A stretch of 64,000 nucleotides of DNA, from the NCBI RefSeq assembly GCF_026626745.1, contig NZ_JAPNJW010000002.1, forward strand, positions 3,868,151-3,932,150, written 5' to 3'. Position numbers and translations under genes: made by a program. Position 1 is the first letter of the stretch, and every line of letters begins with the position of its first letter. The DNA is from Nannocystis sp. RBIL2. Its GTDB lineage: Bacteria > Myxococcota_A > Polyangia > Nannocystales > Nannocystaceae. Below are positions 19,155 through 26,835 of the stretch, one piece after another. The notes below the pieces were generated by a model. The model was not told where the DNA came from, did no database searches, and saw only the letters and a program-made list of their open reading frames with translations.

Positions 19155-19697
19155 TCATTCGCGCGCGAGCACGAAGATGCGATCGATGCAGTGCTCCCCG
19201 CGCCAGATCGTCTCCACCGCCGCAACCTCTCGCCATCCCAATCGCCGCACCAGCGCCAGCGAGCGCGTGTTGCGATCGTCGACGGTCGCCTGGATTCGCC
19301 GCGCCCCGAGCTGCGAGAACGCGTAATCACAGACCGCGCGGACCGCCTCGCTGGCCAGGCCGCGGCCTTGCTGGCGCGTCATCAGCGTGTAGCCGATGTC
19401 GGCGGTGGTCGGCTCGCCCGCGACCAGGCGCAGGCCCACGTCACCGATCAATGTCCCTTCGGACAGCAGCGCCAGCGCGAATTGATACCACACGCCCGGC
19501 ACCCCCGGCCGGCCCGCGCGCAGCCCGGCGATGAATTCACGCGCCCCGGCCTCGTCGAATTCCGTCCACCCCTGATAGCGCGCCACCTCCGGGTCGGCGC
19601 GGTACGCTGCCAGGATCGCCGCGTCCTCGGCGCGGAACCGGCGGATCTGCAGGCGCGCCGTGGTGATGAAGCAATCTGTCTCTTCAGACATGTTCAT
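19155..19697 (-). CDS. GNAT acetyltransferase (RimJ/RimL-like)
   Basis: A 180-aa acetyltransferase. The opening TTARLQIRRFRAEDAAILAAYRADPEVARYQGW is typical of the RimJ/RimL and ribosomal-protein acetyltransferase group. The acetyl-CoA loop is RQQGRGLASEAVRAVCDYAF, and RIQATVDDRNTRSLALVRRLGWR follows. It transfers an acetyl group from acetyl-CoA to an amine; the substrate is unknown. Its start overlaps the end of the 834-aa gene upstream, which suggests coupling. The start codon ATG (19697, or 19691) lies inside a palindrome pair at 19672-19695. Confidence 0.85.
   Translation of the reverse strand: MNMSEETDCFITTARLQIRRFRAEDAAILAAYRADPEVARYQGWTEFDEAGAREFIAGLRAGRPGVPGVWYQFALALLSEGTLIGDVGLRLVAGEPTTADIGYTLMTRQQGRGLASEAVRAVCDYAFSQLGARRIQATVDDRNTRSLALVRRLGWREVAAVETIWRGEHCIDRIFVLARE
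19672..19695. repeat. Palindrome pair at a gene junction
   Basis: CAATCTGTCT, cttc, AGACATGTTC. It spans the overlapping stop and start of two minus-strand genes. Confidence 0.6.
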
Positions 19698-22188
19698 CCC
19701 CCGCCGCGAAGAACAGCCCCGCGCCGCGGAACAGCCGCTGCGCCTCGTCGGTCGCGCACACCTGGCGCGCGCTCGCCTCGTCGACCGGCGCCGGCAGCCG
19801 CGCGTCGCGGCCGATCGCCAGCAGCGCCCCGTCGAACGCTCCGGCCAGGCGAGCCGCTGCCACGCAGTGGTCGCCGCGCAGCAGCGTCGCCAGCCGCGTC
19901 ACGCTCGCCGCGTCGGTCCGCCAGCTACCCAGTTGCCCGCAAAGCCGCGCCCGCAGCTCCGGCGTGAACTGCTCCGGCGACACCCCACGCTTTTGCCATA
20001 GCCGCACGATCGTCTGCGCCCCGGGCAAGGTCGGCGGCTGCGACGGTTCGCCCAACCACGCCAGCGCGGCCAGCAATTCGTGAAGCGAAGCCCCGGCAGG
20101 GTCGAGCACGATCGCCAGGCCGCCGCGGACCAGCTCCGCCGCCAGCGCCAGGCGGAACCGCCGCTCGCGCTCGGCCTGGCGCTCGATCGCCGGGTAGACC
20201 ACGATCGCCGGCTCGCGCTCGTTGCGGATCGCCACGCCCCCCTCCGGCCCGCCGCGGCCGACGCGGACCGGCAGCCGCAGCCCCGTCGCCGCGCGCAACC
20301 TTGCGACCTCCGGCTCGACGATCGCCTGCATTCGCATCGCCTCGGACAGATCCAGCAACGTCAATTCACGGGCTGCCCGGATCCCCGCAGTCGCCGTCAC
20401 GAGCTCGCGCAAGCAGCCACGAATCGCCTCGCGCGGCTCCCCGCCCTCCTCGCCCGCGCCCCACGCCTCGCGCGGCGAGCCCTCGCTCGCCGCACACGCC
20501 TCGGGCTCATTTTCATCCTCCACGCGGCACCCCGGAAGCAGGAAGCCCGCGACTTGCCGCAGCGCTCGCGCGCGCCCCCGCTCACCTGTCTCTTCGACCA
20601 TCTCCGCCAGCGCCAGCATCGCCCCCGCGTCGAGCGAGCGGGCCGCGCGCGTCTGCAGCTCCGTGCGCACCCGCCTGCGATCGGCCCGCCCGATCTGCCC
20701 CACAATCACCGAGCCGAGCTGCGTCAGCCGCTCCTCGCGCGCCAGTCGCAGCGCCGCCTCCACGATCTCGCTCGCCGCGCGCTCGGCCTCCGCGACATCA
20801 CGCCCGCAGCGGCGACCTGCTGCCGCCACCCGCGCGTGCAGCTCGGCCGCCTCGCACCACGCCCGCTCGCACCGCACTCCGGCATCCAACGCCGCGCTCA
20901 CCGCCGCCTCGACCTGCTCGCCCGCCACCTGCGGATCGCCCGCCCGCGCGATCGCCAGCGCTCGCCAGCCCTCCGCCTGCGCCGCCGGCCCTCCGCTCCA
21001 GGACATGTCCTCGAGGACAGCCCGCGCCCGCCCCCCGGCGCCCAGCTGCTCCGCCTCGACCAGCGCCCGCGCCACCCGCCGGCGCTGCCGCACCGCGGGC
21101 GGGCCGGGCACCCGCTCCAGCGCCGCCAGGCCGCGGACCACCCCCTCCGGCTCGCCCGCCCGCGCCTGAGCCACGATCACCCGCCACCACGCCTCCGGGT
21201 CGTCGGGCGCCGCCGCCAGCCACGCGCGCACCGCCGCGGCCGCCCCCGCGCGGTCGTGGAAGCGCAGCAGCTCGGCCTGCACCTGCGCCAGCGCCCGCGT
21301 CAGCCGGCGCGCCCCGGGATGCGTCGGCGCTGGCGCGTAGCTCAGGGCAGTCAGCGCCGCCGCGCGGTCGCCCGCCCGCAGCGCCGCCCGCAGCTCGGCC
21401 AGCGGATCCTCGGGCCCATCGGACATGTCTTTAAAAACATGCCCCTTCATACCTGTCCGTTCCGACATGCCCTGTCGCGCATGCCCTTCGGAACCTGTTC
21501 CTTGCGCCACGTCCGCGAGCACCACCCGCAGCCCGCGGCCTTCGCCGCGCACCCGCGCCACCTGGAGCCCGCGCGTGCGCGGCGGGACTGCCCCGGCCGC
21601 GCGGAACGCCCGCCGCACCAGCCACTCGGGCGCCAGCCGCAGCGTCGCCCCGTCCAGGCGCACCGCCCCCTCGCGCCCGCGCGAGAGCCCGCGCGCCGCC
21701 GCTTGCCACACTGCGGTCGCCGATGGCGCCAGCGGCCCCGTCGCCCACACCCGGCGGGCGCGCACCGCGATCTCCCCGGCCTCGACCGCCACTCCGAGCT
21801 CGATCTGCGCCAGCGCCGGCCAGCCGTCGTCGCGCGGCCCGGCCAGCGTCAGCACCACCGACTCGCCGGCCGCGTCGACGCTCACATGACCGATCGGCCA
21901 GGTCCCGATCGTCACCCCGCACAGCGCCCGCGCCGCGCCCTCGAGCGCCTCCGCGCTCACCTCGAGTCGGGCCTCGAGCGCGCGCCAGGAGCCCTCGCGC
22001 AGCGCCGCGGTGGAGCGCGGCCGATCCTCGCCGACCGGCTCGGCCACCAGGGTCGCGAGGCGCAGCCCCGGCGCCAGGTCGGCCGGGCCGGCGTGAAGCC
22101 GGACCCGCGGGCCGCCTGGCCCCTGGGCCAGCTCGAGGCGGAGGCCGAGGCCGCTCGCCTGTCCGTCACGACCGGTCGCCGACGCCAT
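19684..22188 (-). CDS. Unrecognised 834-aa protein, helical-repeat type, with in-frame palindrome array
   Basis: No family recognised. The N-terminal 240 residues look beta-rich. The middle (about 260-600) is Ala/Arg/Glu-rich and likely alpha-helical, with TPR-like segments such as PDDPEAWWRVIVAQARAGEP. The C-terminal 230 residues contain a stretch resembling a minimal Zn-peptidase or toxin domain, but with no clear motif. Near residues 229-256 the sequence HARQGMSERTGMKGHVFKDM is encoded by a perfect six-unit 14-nt palindrome array, which interrupts the protein without breaking the frame. Two shorter palindrome pairs occur further on (21001, 20582). It is coupled to the GNAT gene downstream. 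Confidence 0.55.
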   Translation of the reverse strand: MASATGRDGQASGLGLRLELAQGPGGPRVRLHAGPADLAPGLRLATLVAEPVGEDRPRSTAALREGSWRALEARLEVSAEALEGAARALCGVTIGTWPIGHVSVDAAGESVVLTLAGPRDDGWPALAQIELGVAVEAGEIAVRARRVWATGPLAPSATAVWQAAARGLSRGREGAVRLDGATLRLAPEWLVRRAFRAAGAVPPRTRGLQVARVRGEGRGLRVVLADVAQGTGSEGHARQGMSERTGMKGHVFKDMSDGPEDPLAELRAALRAGDRAAALTALSYAPAPTHPGARRLTRALAQVQAELLRFHDRAGAAAAVRAWLAAAPDDPEAWWRVIVAQARAGEPEGVVRGLAALERVPGPPAVRQRRRVARALVEAEQLGAGGRARAVLEDMSWSGGPAAQAEGWRALAIARAGDPQVAGEQVEAAVSAALDAGVRCERAWCEAAELHARVAAAGRRCGRDVAEAERAASEIVEAALRLAREERLTQLGSVIVGQIGRADRRRVRTELQTRAARSLDAGAMLALAEMVEETGERGRARALRQVAGFLLPGCRVEDENEPEACAASEGSPREAWGAGEEGGEPREAIRGCLRELVTATAGIRAARELTLLDLSEAMRMQAIVEPEVARLRAATGLRLPVRVGRGGPEGGVAIRNEREPAIVVYPAIERQAERERRFRLALAAELVRGGLAIVLDPAGASLHELLAALAWLGEPSQPPTLPGAQTIVRLWQKRGVSPEQFTPELRARLCGQLGSWRTDAASVTRLATLLRGDHCVAAARLAGAFDGALLAIGRDARLPAPVDEASARQVCATDEAQRLFRGAGLFFAAGDEHV
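20582..20605. repeat. Palindrome pair inside the 834-aa gene
   Basis: TCACCTGTCT, cttc, GACCATCTCC. A weaker copy, in frame. Confidence 0.4.
21001..21024. repeat. Palindrome pair inside the 834-aa gene
   Basis: GGACATGTCC, tcga, GGACAGCCCG. It encodes the AVLEDMSW segment. Confidence 0.6.
21421..21500. repeat. Six-unit 14-nt palindrome array in frame inside a gene
   Basis: Units GGACATGTCT, AAACATGCCC, ATACCTGTCC, CGACATGCCC, GCGCATGCCC and GAACCTGTTC have spacers ttaa, cttc, gttc, tgtc and ttcg. The period of 14 holds without a single slip. Six units are 84 nt, or 28 codons, so the reading frame is kept. Confidence 0.92.
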
Positions 22189-22196
22189 GGCCGTTG

Positions 22197-22220
22197 CGAC
22201 CTGTCCCTTCAGCCAGCTAG
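22197..22220. repeat. Palindrome pair between two minus-strand genes
   Basis: CGACCTGTCC, cttc, AGCCAGCTAG in the 28-bp gap between the PpiD-like gene and the 834-aa gene; it includes the PpiD-like stop codon. Confidence 0.5.
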
Positions 22221-24028
22221 CGGCCGCCGCCGCCCGTCAGGGCCGCCAGGTTGAGCATGCCGCCGCGGTTGCCGACGCGGTCGCACATCACGTACGGCCG
22301 CAGCACCCGGTTGCCCTTCTCGTCGAAGGCTTCCTTGGTGTCGTAGGTCATCGTCCGCGACACCCGGTCGGCGTAGGGGACGATGTCGCCGCGGGCCTTG
22401 TCGCCGAGGCAGGTGTGATAGGCGTAGCGGGCCGTGACCTTGGCCGCCTTGGCCTCGGACAGCTCGCGGTACAGCCCCGCGCGGGCGGCCGCGAAGCCCT
22501 CGTCGGTGGCCGTCTCCTTGCGCTCGACCGCTGCGAGGATGAAGCCGTCGGGCGTCTCGAACACCTGGTCGATGAACTCGGCCTTGGGATCGGCGGCCCA
22601 CGCGGCCTTGGTGATCTCGGGGTTCACGCCGAGGCCGGGGATCGGCTTCTCCTTGCTGAACAGGCCGGTGACGCGCAGCTCGGGCTTGTCGTCGCCCGGC
22701 TTCGGCGCCGGCGGCGGGTCGGTCGGGAGCTCGAGCTGGTCGATGCCGCCGGCCGCCGGCCCGCCGAGCGCGTCGGGCGAGCGGAACAGCTGCTGCATCG
22801 TCGACCCGTCCTTGAGCGCCTGCAGCGCCTCGGCCGCGGCCTGCTTGGCCAGCGCCTTGCCGCGCTCGCGCATCAGCGCCTCCTCCGCGAGGTCGAGGAT
22901 CGCCTCGTCCTGCGGCACGTCGCCCTCGCGCTGGCCCTCGACCTTGACGATGTAGAACGCCTCGTCGCTCTCGACCACGTCGGAGCGCGCGCCGACCTCG
23001 AGCTTGCGCGCCGCCTCGTCGACCGCCGGATCGAGCCCGGTGCCGGTGCCCTCGAGCGTCACCCACCCGTAGTCGCCGCCGCGGCGGCCCGTGTCGGCGT
23101 CCTCGGACGTCGCCCGCGCCACCGCGCGGAAGTCCTCGCCCGCCTGCAGCTTGGCCAGCGCCGCGTCGATCTTCGCCCGCGTCGCCGCCAGGTCGGTCGC
23201 GTACTTCTGCTGCGTCGCCTTGTCGGCGTCGACCGCCGGCGGCTGCGGCTTCTCGACTTCGATGAAGCGCAGCCGGATCTGCTTCGGCAGCTTGAGGAAG
23301 CGCGTGCCCTGCGACTCGAACTGCTTGACCAGCTCGTCCTTGTGCTCGGCCACGTACTTGTCGAGGTCCGCGCGCGACGAGTCGACCAGGTCGGCGAAGC
23401 GCCCGGCCTCGAAGCGGGCGTAGCGCAGCGACAGCTGGTTCTGCCGCTGGTCGTAGGCGTTGCGGACCTCGGCCTCGGACACCGTGATCACGCTCGCCAG
23501 CACGTCGCGCACGGTGCGGGCCAGCACCTCTTCGCGCTGGTACTCGAGGTAGCGGCGCTCGCCGACGCCGAAGCGCGGCAGCCAGTTGCGCTCGAACGCG
23601 GCGTAGTTGAACCCCTGACCGGCCAGCCAGTCCCACGTCTTGCCGAGCACGATCATGTGGCCGTCGGCCGTGAGATCTTCGGCGTCGCGGAGGTCGGCCA
23701 CCAGGCCCATCCGCCGGCCCAGCTCGCCGAGCACGCGGCGCTCCACGATCGCGTCGAGCACCTCCTCACGCAGACCGAGCATCTCCTGCATCTTCGGGTC
23801 CTCGGGGATCCGGGTGGTCAGCGAGATGGCGCGGAACTCGTACTGGAAGTCCTCGTCCACCACGTTGGAGCCGTAGGTCTTGGCCAGCGGCTCGAGCCCG
23901 CAGGTGATCGCGTCGCTCGGCAGGCCGAAGCTGAGCCCGAAGGCGAGCGCCAGCATCCCGAGCAGGAGCCATGCGCCGATGGTCTTCATCGCGGTGCCAC
24001 GGGGGGCCGCGCTCGTCTCGTCCGTCAT
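22217..24028 (-). CDS. Periplasmic peptidyl-prolyl isomerase, PpiD/SurA-like
   Basis: A 603-aa protein anchored by one N-terminal transmembrane helix (TIGAWLLLGMLALAFGLSFGL) with the rest outside the inner membrane. The helical N-terminal half (EEVLDAIVERRVLGELGRRMG, then VITVSEAEVRNAYDQRQNQL) follows the SurA/PpiD chaperone layout. A parvulin domain lies about residues 275-370: KLQAGEDFRAVARATSEDADTGRRGGDYGWV and later DEAFYIVKVEGQREG. A second, degenerate parvulin-like region follows. It probably helps fold or deliver outer-membrane proteins. It is divergent from mreB, with 233 bp between. Confidence 0.85.
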   Translation of the reverse strand: MTDETSAAPRGTAMKTIGAWLLLGMLALAFGLSFGLPSDAITCGLEPLAKTYGSNVVDEDFQYEFRAISLTTRIPEDPKMQEMLGLREEVLDAIVERRVLGELGRRMGLVADLRDAEDLTADGHMIVLGKTWDWLAGQGFNYAAFERNWLPRFGVGERRYLEYQREEVLARTVRDVLASVITVSEAEVRNAYDQRQNQLSLRYARFEAGRFADLVDSSRADLDKYVAEHKDELVKQFESQGTRFLKLPKQIRLRFIEVEKPQPPAVDADKATQQKYATDLAATRAKIDAALAKLQAGEDFRAVARATSEDADTGRRGGDYGWVTLEGTGTGLDPAVDEAARKLEVGARSDVVESDEAFYIVKVEGQREGDVPQDEAILDLAEEALMRERGKALAKQAAAEALQALKDGSTMQQLFRSPDALGGPAAGGIDQLELPTDPPPAPKPGDDKPELRVTGLFSKEKPIPGLGVNPEITKAAWAADPKAEFIDQVFETPDGFILAAVERKETATDEGFAAARAGLYRELSEAKAAKVTARYAYHTCLGDKARGDIVPYADRVSRTMTYDTKEAFDEKGNRVLRPYVMCDRVGNRGGMLNLAALTGGGGR

Positions 24029-24215
24029 GTCCCGGCGAAGCTAGCGGTAAGACGGCCCCCGGGAAACTCCGGGCCGCCTGTGGGCCCGCGGAATACGCCG
24101 GTCGGCTGCCGCGTTGGCCGCCGCGGAGCCGGCGCTCCGCGCTCCTGGGCCCGAAGCCGGCGACCGGCCGCCTATTGTGAGAAAAGCCGCAAGCCTCCCG
24201 CACAACGCCGCTGAC

Positions 24216-24244
24216 TTGCCGTCTCCTGCTTCGGCGGGTACACC
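24216..24244 (+). promoter_or_regulatory. Possible mreB promoter
   Basis: TTGCCG, a 17-nt spacer and TACACC, 18 bp before the mreB start. Plausible sigma70 geometry, but no further support. Confidence 0.3.
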
Positions 24245-24261
24245 CGAACGCCGCGCGCAGC

Positions 24262-25293
24262 ATGCTCTTTGACTGGGTATACGGCCTGTTCTCCAACGAC
24301 ATGGCCATCGACCTCGGGACCGCCACGACCCTGACGTACGTCAAGGGCAGGGGGATCGTCGCCCACGAGCCCAGCGTGGTGGCCGTGCAGAAGAAGGGCA
24401 GCACCAAGCGGGTCGTCGCCGTCGGCAAGGAGGCGAAGGAGATGTTGGGGCGCACGCCCGGCAGCATCACCGCCATCCGGCCGATGAAGGACGGCGTCAT
24501 CGCCGACTTCGAGGTCACCGAGGCGATGATGCGGCACTTCATCAACCGGGCCCACAACCGCCAGACCCTGGTCAAGCCGCGGATCGTCATCTGCGTGCCC
24601 TCGGGCATCACCGAGGTCGAGAAGCGGGCGGTCAAGGACTCGGCGCTGGCGGCCGGGGCGCGCGAGGTCTTCCTCATCGAGGAGCCGATGGCCGCGGCGA
24701 TCGGCGCCGGCCTGCCGATCACCGAGCCGGGCGGCAACATGGTGGTCGACATCGGCGGCGGCACGGCCGAGGTCGCGGTGATCTCCCTCGCCGGGATCGT
24801 CGCCTGCAAGAGCATCCGCGTCGGCGGCGACAAGATCGACGAGGCGATCGTCCAGCACGTCAAGCGCAAGTACAACCTCTTGATCGGCGAGCGCACCGCG
24901 GAGCGCATCAAGATCCAGATCGGCACCGCCGCCCCGACCCGCAACTTCATGACGATGGAGGTCAAGGGCCGCGATCTCGTCGGCGGGATCCCCAAGACCA
25001 TCGTCGTCGACAGCGAGGAGATCCGCGAGGCCGTGAGCGAGCCGGTCGCGGCGATCGTCGAGGCCGTGCGCCTGGTGCTCGAAGCCGCCCCGCCCGAGCT
25101 GTGCGCCGACATCGTCGACAAGGGCATCGTCCTCACCGGCGGCGGCTCGCAGCTGCGCAACCTCGACGTCCTCCTGTCCGACGAGACAGGCCTGCCCTGC
25201 TTCGTGTGCGACGAGCCCGAGTTCGCGGTCGTCCTCGGCACCGGCGCGGTCCTCGACGAGCTCGACCTCCTCCGCGAGGTCGCGCTCCAGTAA
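24262..25293 (+). CDS. mreB: Rod shape-determining protein MreB
   Basis: A 343-aa bacterial actin. The phosphate-1 motif is DMAIDLGTATTLTYVKGRGIV and the phosphate-2 motif MVVDIGGGTAEVAVISL. IEEPMAAAIGAGLPITEP and the adenosine motif GIVLTGGGSQLRNLD are present. It polymerises on the inner membrane and directs elongation-specific peptidoglycan synthesis. First gene of the mreBCD-mrdA-rodA operon. The N-terminal MLFDWVYGLFSNDM may form the membrane-binding amphipathic helix. Confidence 0.97.
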   Translation: MLFDWVYGLFSNDMAIDLGTATTLTYVKGRGIVAHEPSVVAVQKKGSTKRVVAVGKEAKEMLGRTPGSITAIRPMKDGVIADFEVTEAMMRHFINRAHNRQTLVKPRIVICVPSGITEVEKRAVKDSALAAGAREVFLIEEPMAAAIGAGLPITEPGGNMVVDIGGGTAEVAVISLAGIVACKSIRVGGDKIDEAIVQHVKRKYNLLIGERTAERIKIQIGTAAPTRNFMTMEVKGRDLVGGIPKTIVVDSEEIREAVSEPVAAIVEAVRLVLEAAPPELCADIVDKGIVLTGGGSQLRNLDVLLSDETGLPCFVCDEPEFAVVLGTGAVLDELDLLREVALQ

Positions 25294-25306
25294 GGAGCCC
25301 CGGAGG

Positions 25307-26230
25307 ATGGCCGGCCTCCGCAGCGCCAAGAACGCGGTCCTGGTCGCGATCCTGCTCGGGATCCCGGCGCTCCTGCTGCGCTCGAGCCTGCAGGACCCGC
25401 GCGCGCTGGGCGGCTTCGACCGCATGGTCGTCAAGGTCGGCGCCCCGCTCGAGGCCGGGATCAGCTACGCCGCCGGCAACGCCGGCCGGTTCTTCGAGCG
25501 CTGGCTGCTGCAGGCCCGCCTGCAGGACGACAACGAGGCGCTCGCCGCCGAGAACCGCAAGCTCCGGCTCGACCTGCGCGGCCTGCAGCAGGTGGAGGAA
25601 GAGAACCGCGAGCTGCGGCGTTCGCTGCAGATGCGCGACAAGGTCGCCGAGGACATGATCGCCGCCGAGGTCGCGGGCGTCGAGCAGTCGCCGTTCTTCC
25701 GCGTCGTCAAGCTGCGGCTCGACCGCGGCGACCGCGTGGTCCGCCCTGGCATGGCAGTGATCGCCGACGCCGGCGTGGTCGGCCGCGTCGACCGCGCCGC
25801 CGACGATCACAGCGAGGTCATGCTGATCACCGACCCGCGCAGCAAGGTGGCGGTGGAGATCGCCAGCACCCGCGCGCCCGGCATCCTCGAGGGCATCGGC
25901 GAGGACCGCTGCGTCGTCCACGTCGCCGCCGACCTCGGCGTCAACGTCGGCGACATGGTCCAGACCTCCGGCGTCGACGAGCTGTTCCCCCGCGGCCAGC
26001 CGGTCGGCCAGGTCATCCGCGTCGACGACGTCGTCGGCGCCCAGCAGCGCGTCCACGTCGTCCCCGCAGTCCGCTTCGACCGCCTCGACATGGTCTGGGT
26101 CGTGCTCGCCAGCGCCCCCGCCCCCGACCCGAGAACCCCAACAAGTCCCCCGCGGCCGCGCACGGCCTCGGCCCGCTGCAGTAACTCACCTGTCCCGAAG
26201 TCCATGTCCTCAGGTTCATGCGTCCCCTGA
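25307..26230 (+). CDS. mreC: Rod shape-determining protein MreC
   Basis: A 307-aa bitopic protein. One transmembrane segment (VLVAILLGIPALLLRSSL) is followed by a coiled coil (LQDDNEALAAENRKLRLDLRGL and EEENRELRRSLQMRD), then the periplasmic beta domain (VAGVEQSPFFRVVKLRLDRGDRVVRPGMAVI and IRVDDVVGAQQRVHVVPAVRFDRLDMVWVV). A good ribosome binding site (GGAGG) sits directly before the ATG, 13 bp after mreB. The last dozen residues (PVPKSMSSGSCVP) are encoded by a palindrome array and are not part of the usual fold, so the natural C-terminus has been replaced or extended. Confidence 0.93.
   Translation: MAGLRSAKNAVLVAILLGIPALLLRSSLQDPRALGGFDRMVVKVGAPLEAGISYAAGNAGRFFERWLLQARLQDDNEALAAENRKLRLDLRGLQQVEEENRELRRSLQMRDKVAEDMIAAEVAGVEQSPFFRVVKLRLDRGDRVVRPGMAVIADAGVVGRVDRAADDHSEVMLITDPRSKVAVEIASTRAPGILEGIGEDRCVVHVAADLGVNVGDMVQTSGVDELFPRGQPVGQVIRVDDVVGAQQRVHVVPAVRFDRLDMVWVVLASAPAPDPRTPTSPPRPRTASARCSNSPVPKSMSSGSCVP
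26186..26223. repeat. Palindrome array over the mreC end and mreD start
   Basis: Units TCACCTGTCC, GTCCATGTCC and GTTCATGCGT with spacers cgaa and tcag. The mreD ATG at 26218 is the CATG core of the third unit. Confidence 0.85.
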
Positions 26231-26817
26231 TCTACATCGCCCTCGGCTGGCTGCTCCTGGCCGCCGTCGGCGCCCTCGGGCAGACGTTCGGGCTCACGGT
26301 CATGCTCCCGGCCACCTCGGCCGCCCTGGTCTCCCACGTCGTGTTCGGGCGCGAGCTGTCGCTGCCGAGCGGCCTCCTGGTGGCGGTCACTCTGGGTTAC
26401 CTCGAGGACATGGCCCAGGGGACACCCATCGGCCTGTTGTCGCTGGCCTACGGCCTGTCGTGCTGCGCCCTGGTGTGGTCGAGCCGGCGGCTCGCCGTCG
26501 AGGGCCCGATCGCCCGCGCCCTCGCGGCCGGGGTCGCCGCCGCGCTGATCGACCTCGTCACCTTCGCCCTGCTGCTGGGCGCCCGCCGCCGCCTCGGCGT
26601 CGAGACCGAGGCCCTGGTCGCCGGCCTGCTGCAGGCCCGCTGGCACGCCCTCGCCACCGTGCTCGCCGCCCCCGGCGTGTTCGTCCTCGCCGAGCTGGCC
26701 CTCGGCGCCTGGGACCGCGCCTTCGGCCGCCGCCCGCGCCCGGCCCGCCGCTCGCCGCTGCAGACCCGCAACGCCGGCCCGCCGCTCGAGGAGTCCGACC
26801 CGTCCGATTGGACATGA
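26218..26817 (+). CDS. mreD: Rod shape-determining protein MreD
   Basis: A 199-aa inner-membrane protein with about five helices (starting RPLIYIALGWLLLAAVGALGQ). It has the family's GYLEDMAQGTPIGLLSLAYGLS region, where MreD normally has an aromatic/Asp pair near a GxPxGL segment. It overlaps mreC by 13 bp. Both its start codon and its stop codon lie in palindrome units, so the reading frame as it stands depends on the repeats. The last 30 residues are Arg/Pro-rich and poorly conserved. Confidence 0.85.
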   Translation: MRPLIYIALGWLLLAAVGALGQTFGLTVMLPATSAALVSHVVFGRELSLPSGLLVAVTLGYLEDMAQGTPIGLLSLAYGLSCCALVWSSRRLAVEGPIARALAAGVAAALIDLVTFALLLGARRRLGVETEALVAGLLQARWHALATVLAAPGVFVLAELALGAWDRAFGRRPRPARRSPLQTRNAGPPLEESDPSDWT

Positions 26818-26833
26818 ACCAATGGACATGACC
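26796..26833. repeat. Palindrome array between mreD and mrdA
   Basis: Units CGACCCGTCC, GGACATGAAC and GGACATGACC with spacers gatt and caat. The mreD stop TGA falls in the second unit and mrdA starts 2 bp after the array. Confidence 0.8.
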
Positions 26834-26835
26834 TC

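Noticed and set aside
21421..21500. Regular repeats could be a CRISPR array.
   Set aside because: Spacers are only 4 nt, the repeats are palindromic and variable, and no cas gene is present.
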